A stretch of DNA of 64,000 bases from NCBI RefSeq assembly GCF_026283945.1, contig NZ_JAPDPC010000004.1, forward strand, positions 124,001 through 188,000. Direction: 5' to 3'. The translations under genes were made by a program, and so were the position numbers. This DNA comes from Dyella humicola (GTDB lineage Bacteria > Pseudomonadota > Gammaproteobacteria > Xanthomonadales > Rhodanobacteraceae). This document shows positions 62,516 through 64,000 of the stretch, piece by piece (the first letter of the stretch is position 1; each line of letters opens with the position of its first letter). The notes beneath the pieces were generated by a model that worked only from the letters and a program-made list of their open reading frames with translations, searched no databases and was not told the origin of the DNA.

Positions 62516-63073
62516 ATGAGCGGTTTCAGTCTAAGCAGCGAGCCCTTCACCCTGGAACGTGACTGCCAGGCAGTCATGGTGCCCCAAGGAGAAACGGTAA
62601 GCCTGCCGGCCGGCCAGATCGGCTACATCACCCAGGCCCTGGGTGGCAGCTTCACCGTCTACGTGGAAGGCAACCTGTTCCGCATCGCCGGCAATGACGC
62701 CGATGCGCTCGGCAAGGAGCCGCCCGCGCCGATCGAGCTGGCCGTGGATGCCACCGATGCCGACGTGGAAATGCTGGTGTGGCAGCAACTGCGCACCGTG
62801 TTCGATCCGGAGATCCCGATCAACGTGGTCGAGCTGGGTCTGGTCTATGACGTGACCGTCGACCACCTGGCGGCGGAGCAGCGCAAGGTGTACGTGAAAA
62901 TGACGCTCACCGCACCGGGTTGCGGCATGGGCGACATCCTGGTGGATGACGTGCGCACCAAGCTCGAACTGATTCCCACCGTGGCCGAGGCCGACGTGGA
63001 CCTGGTGTTCGATCCGCCGTGGAACCATTCGATGATGTCCGACGCGGCCAAACTCGAAACCGGCATGCTTTGA
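62516..63073 (+). CDS. sufT: Fe-S cluster assembly protein SufT
   Basis: 185 residues from the ATG with AGGA 6 bp upstream. The N-terminal about 75 residues (GQIGYITQALGGSFTVYVEGNLFRIAGNDADAL) are the SufT extension. The MIP18/DUF59 domain follows, with LRTVFDPEIPINVVELGLVYDV and the conserved Cys of LTAPGCGMGDILVDDV. It helps maturation of Fe-S proteins. Here it stands alone, without the suf operon in this window. Confidence 0.9.
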   Translation: MSGFSLSSEPFTLERDCQAVMVPQGETVSLPAGQIGYITQALGGSFTVYVEGNLFRIAGNDADALGKEPPAPIELAVDATDADVEMLVWQQLRTVFDPEIPINVVELGLVYDVTVDHLAAEQRKVYVKMTLTAPGCGMGDILVDDVRTKLELIPTVAEADVDLVFDPPWNHSMMSDAAKLETGML

Positions 63074-63198
63074 CGCCTGCCTGGATCGCCGCGCTGACCT
63101 GCGGCCGTCGGTAGTTCTTCCCCGAAGTCGATGCACGCGAGACGGGACCGTCTCGCGGCGATTGGTCGCGCCCGCAGCAAGGCTTCAGAGCCGTTCGC

Positions 63199-63212
63199 CT
63201 GATCCACATCAA
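63199..63212 (+). promoter_or_regulatory. FNR/Anr-type half-conserved box
   Basis: CTGAT-N4-ATCAA is one mismatch from TTGAT-N4-ATCAA, 63 bp before the YdcH-like gene. Nothing else in 63074-63274 marks a promoter. Weak call. Confidence 0.3.
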
Positions 63213-63274
63213 GGTTCATAGGGTGTGGCGAAGCTCAGACTGGCGATCCGAACTTTGATCGTCAGGAGCATGGA

Positions 63275-63493
63275 ATGTTTCCCGAATTTCGCAGCTTGAT
63301 CACCGAGCTCAAAGGCCAGGACCCGCGCTTTTCCAGATTGTTTCAGCGCCACAACGAACTGGATCAGGCGATCAAGAACACGGAGATGGGGCTGGTTGCC
63401 GCTGATGGCCTGATCATCGAGCAGCTCAAGAAGGAAAAGCTGCATCTGAAGGATCAGCTCTACGGCATCCTGCGCAAGGCTTCGGTGTCCTGA
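63275..63493 (+). CDS. YdcH-family protein (DUF465)
   Basis: 72 residues with AGGAG 6 bp before the ATG. The pattern of a short two-helix protein: FPEFRSLITELKGQDPRFSRLFQRHNELDQAIKNTE and EQLKKEKLHLKDQLYGIL, the DUF465 signature (H..LD..I). Function unknown; family members are small coiled-coil proteins. Partner: PPK2 gene 50 bp downstream. Confidence 0.9.
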   Translation: MFPEFRSLITELKGQDPRFSRLFQRHNELDQAIKNTEMGLVAADGLIIEQLKKEKLHLKDQLYGILRKASVS

Positions 63494-63543
63494 GCGCGTG
63501 GCCTTTCATCCAGCGCCGAACGCCGCCCCAGGCGAAATCTCCC

Positions 63544-64000
63544 ATGCAACGATCGAGGGGTGATGCCGTGTCGTCATCGAACTCCAAACGAACATCCGAC
63601 AGCAGACGCCGTGTCGCGCCCGAATTACCGATTGCCGGGCAGGCTGCCTTGGCAGCCCTTGCACCGGACGTAAACGAGGCAACGCCCGAGCGCATCGCGC
63701 TTGCGCAAGAGCGCGAGACGGTAAACCAGGCGATCGAATCCGCCCAGGTGCGGATGACGCATGGCATGCAGGACATCCTGACCGAGTCGACATCGCAGGA
63801 TCCCGACACCCTGGTCGACACCGTCAAGGTCATCCTCGATGGCCTCTCGTCTGACGATGCCGAGCGGCTCCGCAGCCTGATGCTGGAGAGTGATCCGGCC
63901 CTGCGGCGCGGTTCGGCCAACCGGCATCCGGACGATGAGCTGTCGGTAGGCTGGCGCAAAGGCGAGTATCCCTATCGAAACAAGATGTCGCGCCGCAACT
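63544..64000 (+). CDS. ppk2: Polyphosphate kinase 2, N-terminal part
   Basis: The frame is open from the ATG at 63544 to the end of the window (about 152 residues). After a poorly conserved leader it reaches DELSVGWRKGEYPYRNKMSRRN, the entry of the PPK2 catalytic domain; the Walker motifs would lie beyond the window edge. A GTG at 63568 has AGGGG 7 bp upstream and is an alternative start. PPK2 uses polyphosphate to phosphorylate nucleotides. Downstream sequence is needed to see the class (1-domain or 2-domain). Confidence 0.85.
   Translation, partial: MQRSRGDAVSSSNSKRTSDSRRRVAPELPIAGQAALAALAPDVNEATPERIALAQERETVNQAIESAQVRMTHGMQDILTESTSQDPDTLVDTVKVILDGLSSDDAERLRSLMLESDPALRRGSANRHPDDELSVGWRKGEYPYRNKMSRRN

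Overview
The window is high-GC gammaproteobacterial DNA. Gene content (FleQ, FlhF, FleN/FlhG, sigma-28, MotC/MotD, CheZ), flagellar gene order and the repeat families point to the Xanthomonadales, most likely a polarly flagellated Rhodanobacteraceae member (Dyella / Luteibacter / Frateuria / Rhodanobacter type). The family assignment is an inference from gene style; no rRNA or marker gene is present.

Layout. (1) 1-5.7 kb: the 3' end of flgK, flgL, then two tandem flagellin genes with near-identical ends and different centres, each behind its own sigma-28 promoter. (2) 5.7-10.5 kb: fliD, fliS, a FliT-like gene, a PilZ-domain gene and fleQ. (3) 10.5-25.9 kb: fliE-F-G-H-I-J-K, a 0.9-kb inverted-repeat element, then fliL-M-N-O-P-Q-R, flhB and flhA (basal body, C-ring, export apparatus). 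Sigma-54 type promoters lie before fleQ, fliE and fliL. (4) 26-34.6 kb: flhF, fleN, fliA, cheY, cheZ, cheA, motC, motD, cheW. (5) 34.6-46.9 kb: a small membrane ORF, a minus-strand fliK-like/flhB-tail pair, and a second chemotaxis cluster (STAS, cheY, cheA, a second inverted-repeat element, cheW, mcp, cheR, cheD, cheB, a second MCP-like gene, STAS). (6) 47-64 kb: a membrane diguanylate cyclase with its own sigma-28 promoter, then mostly ordinary genes: NUDIX hydrolase, two EamA exporters flanking a 116-bp MITE-like element, a wHTH-TPR regulator, a degraded region, an AraC regulator, 5'-3' exonuclease, nitroreductase, cytidine deaminase, a pnt transhydrogenase locus split by a sigma-factor cassette, SufT, a YdcH-like protein and the start of a PPK2 kinase.

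How it works together. A CRP/Clp-like box and a sigma-54 promoter precede fleQ. FleQ with RpoN would drive the sigma-54 promoters, and FliA the late genes. By eye I find six good sigma-28 sites of the form T(A/C)AAG(T/C/A)-N13-GCCGATxx or a close relative: both flagellins, the fliK2 pair, the STAS-cheY2-cheA2 unit, the cheW2 unit and the diguanylate cyclase. This places the second chemotaxis system and a c-di-GMP synthase in the late flagellar class. With PilZ and FleQ nearby, this suggests feedback between flagellar assembly and c-di-GMP.

Most unusual points: (a) the first CheA has no evident P2 domain and instead carries three copies of a short acidic/leucine motif that resembles the CheY-binding tips of FliM and CheZ encoded in this same window; (b) the widespread sigma-28 regulon, including a diguanylate cyclase; (c) flagellin twins that appear homogenised at both ends and in their flanks; (d) two large inverted-repeat elements at operon boundaries.
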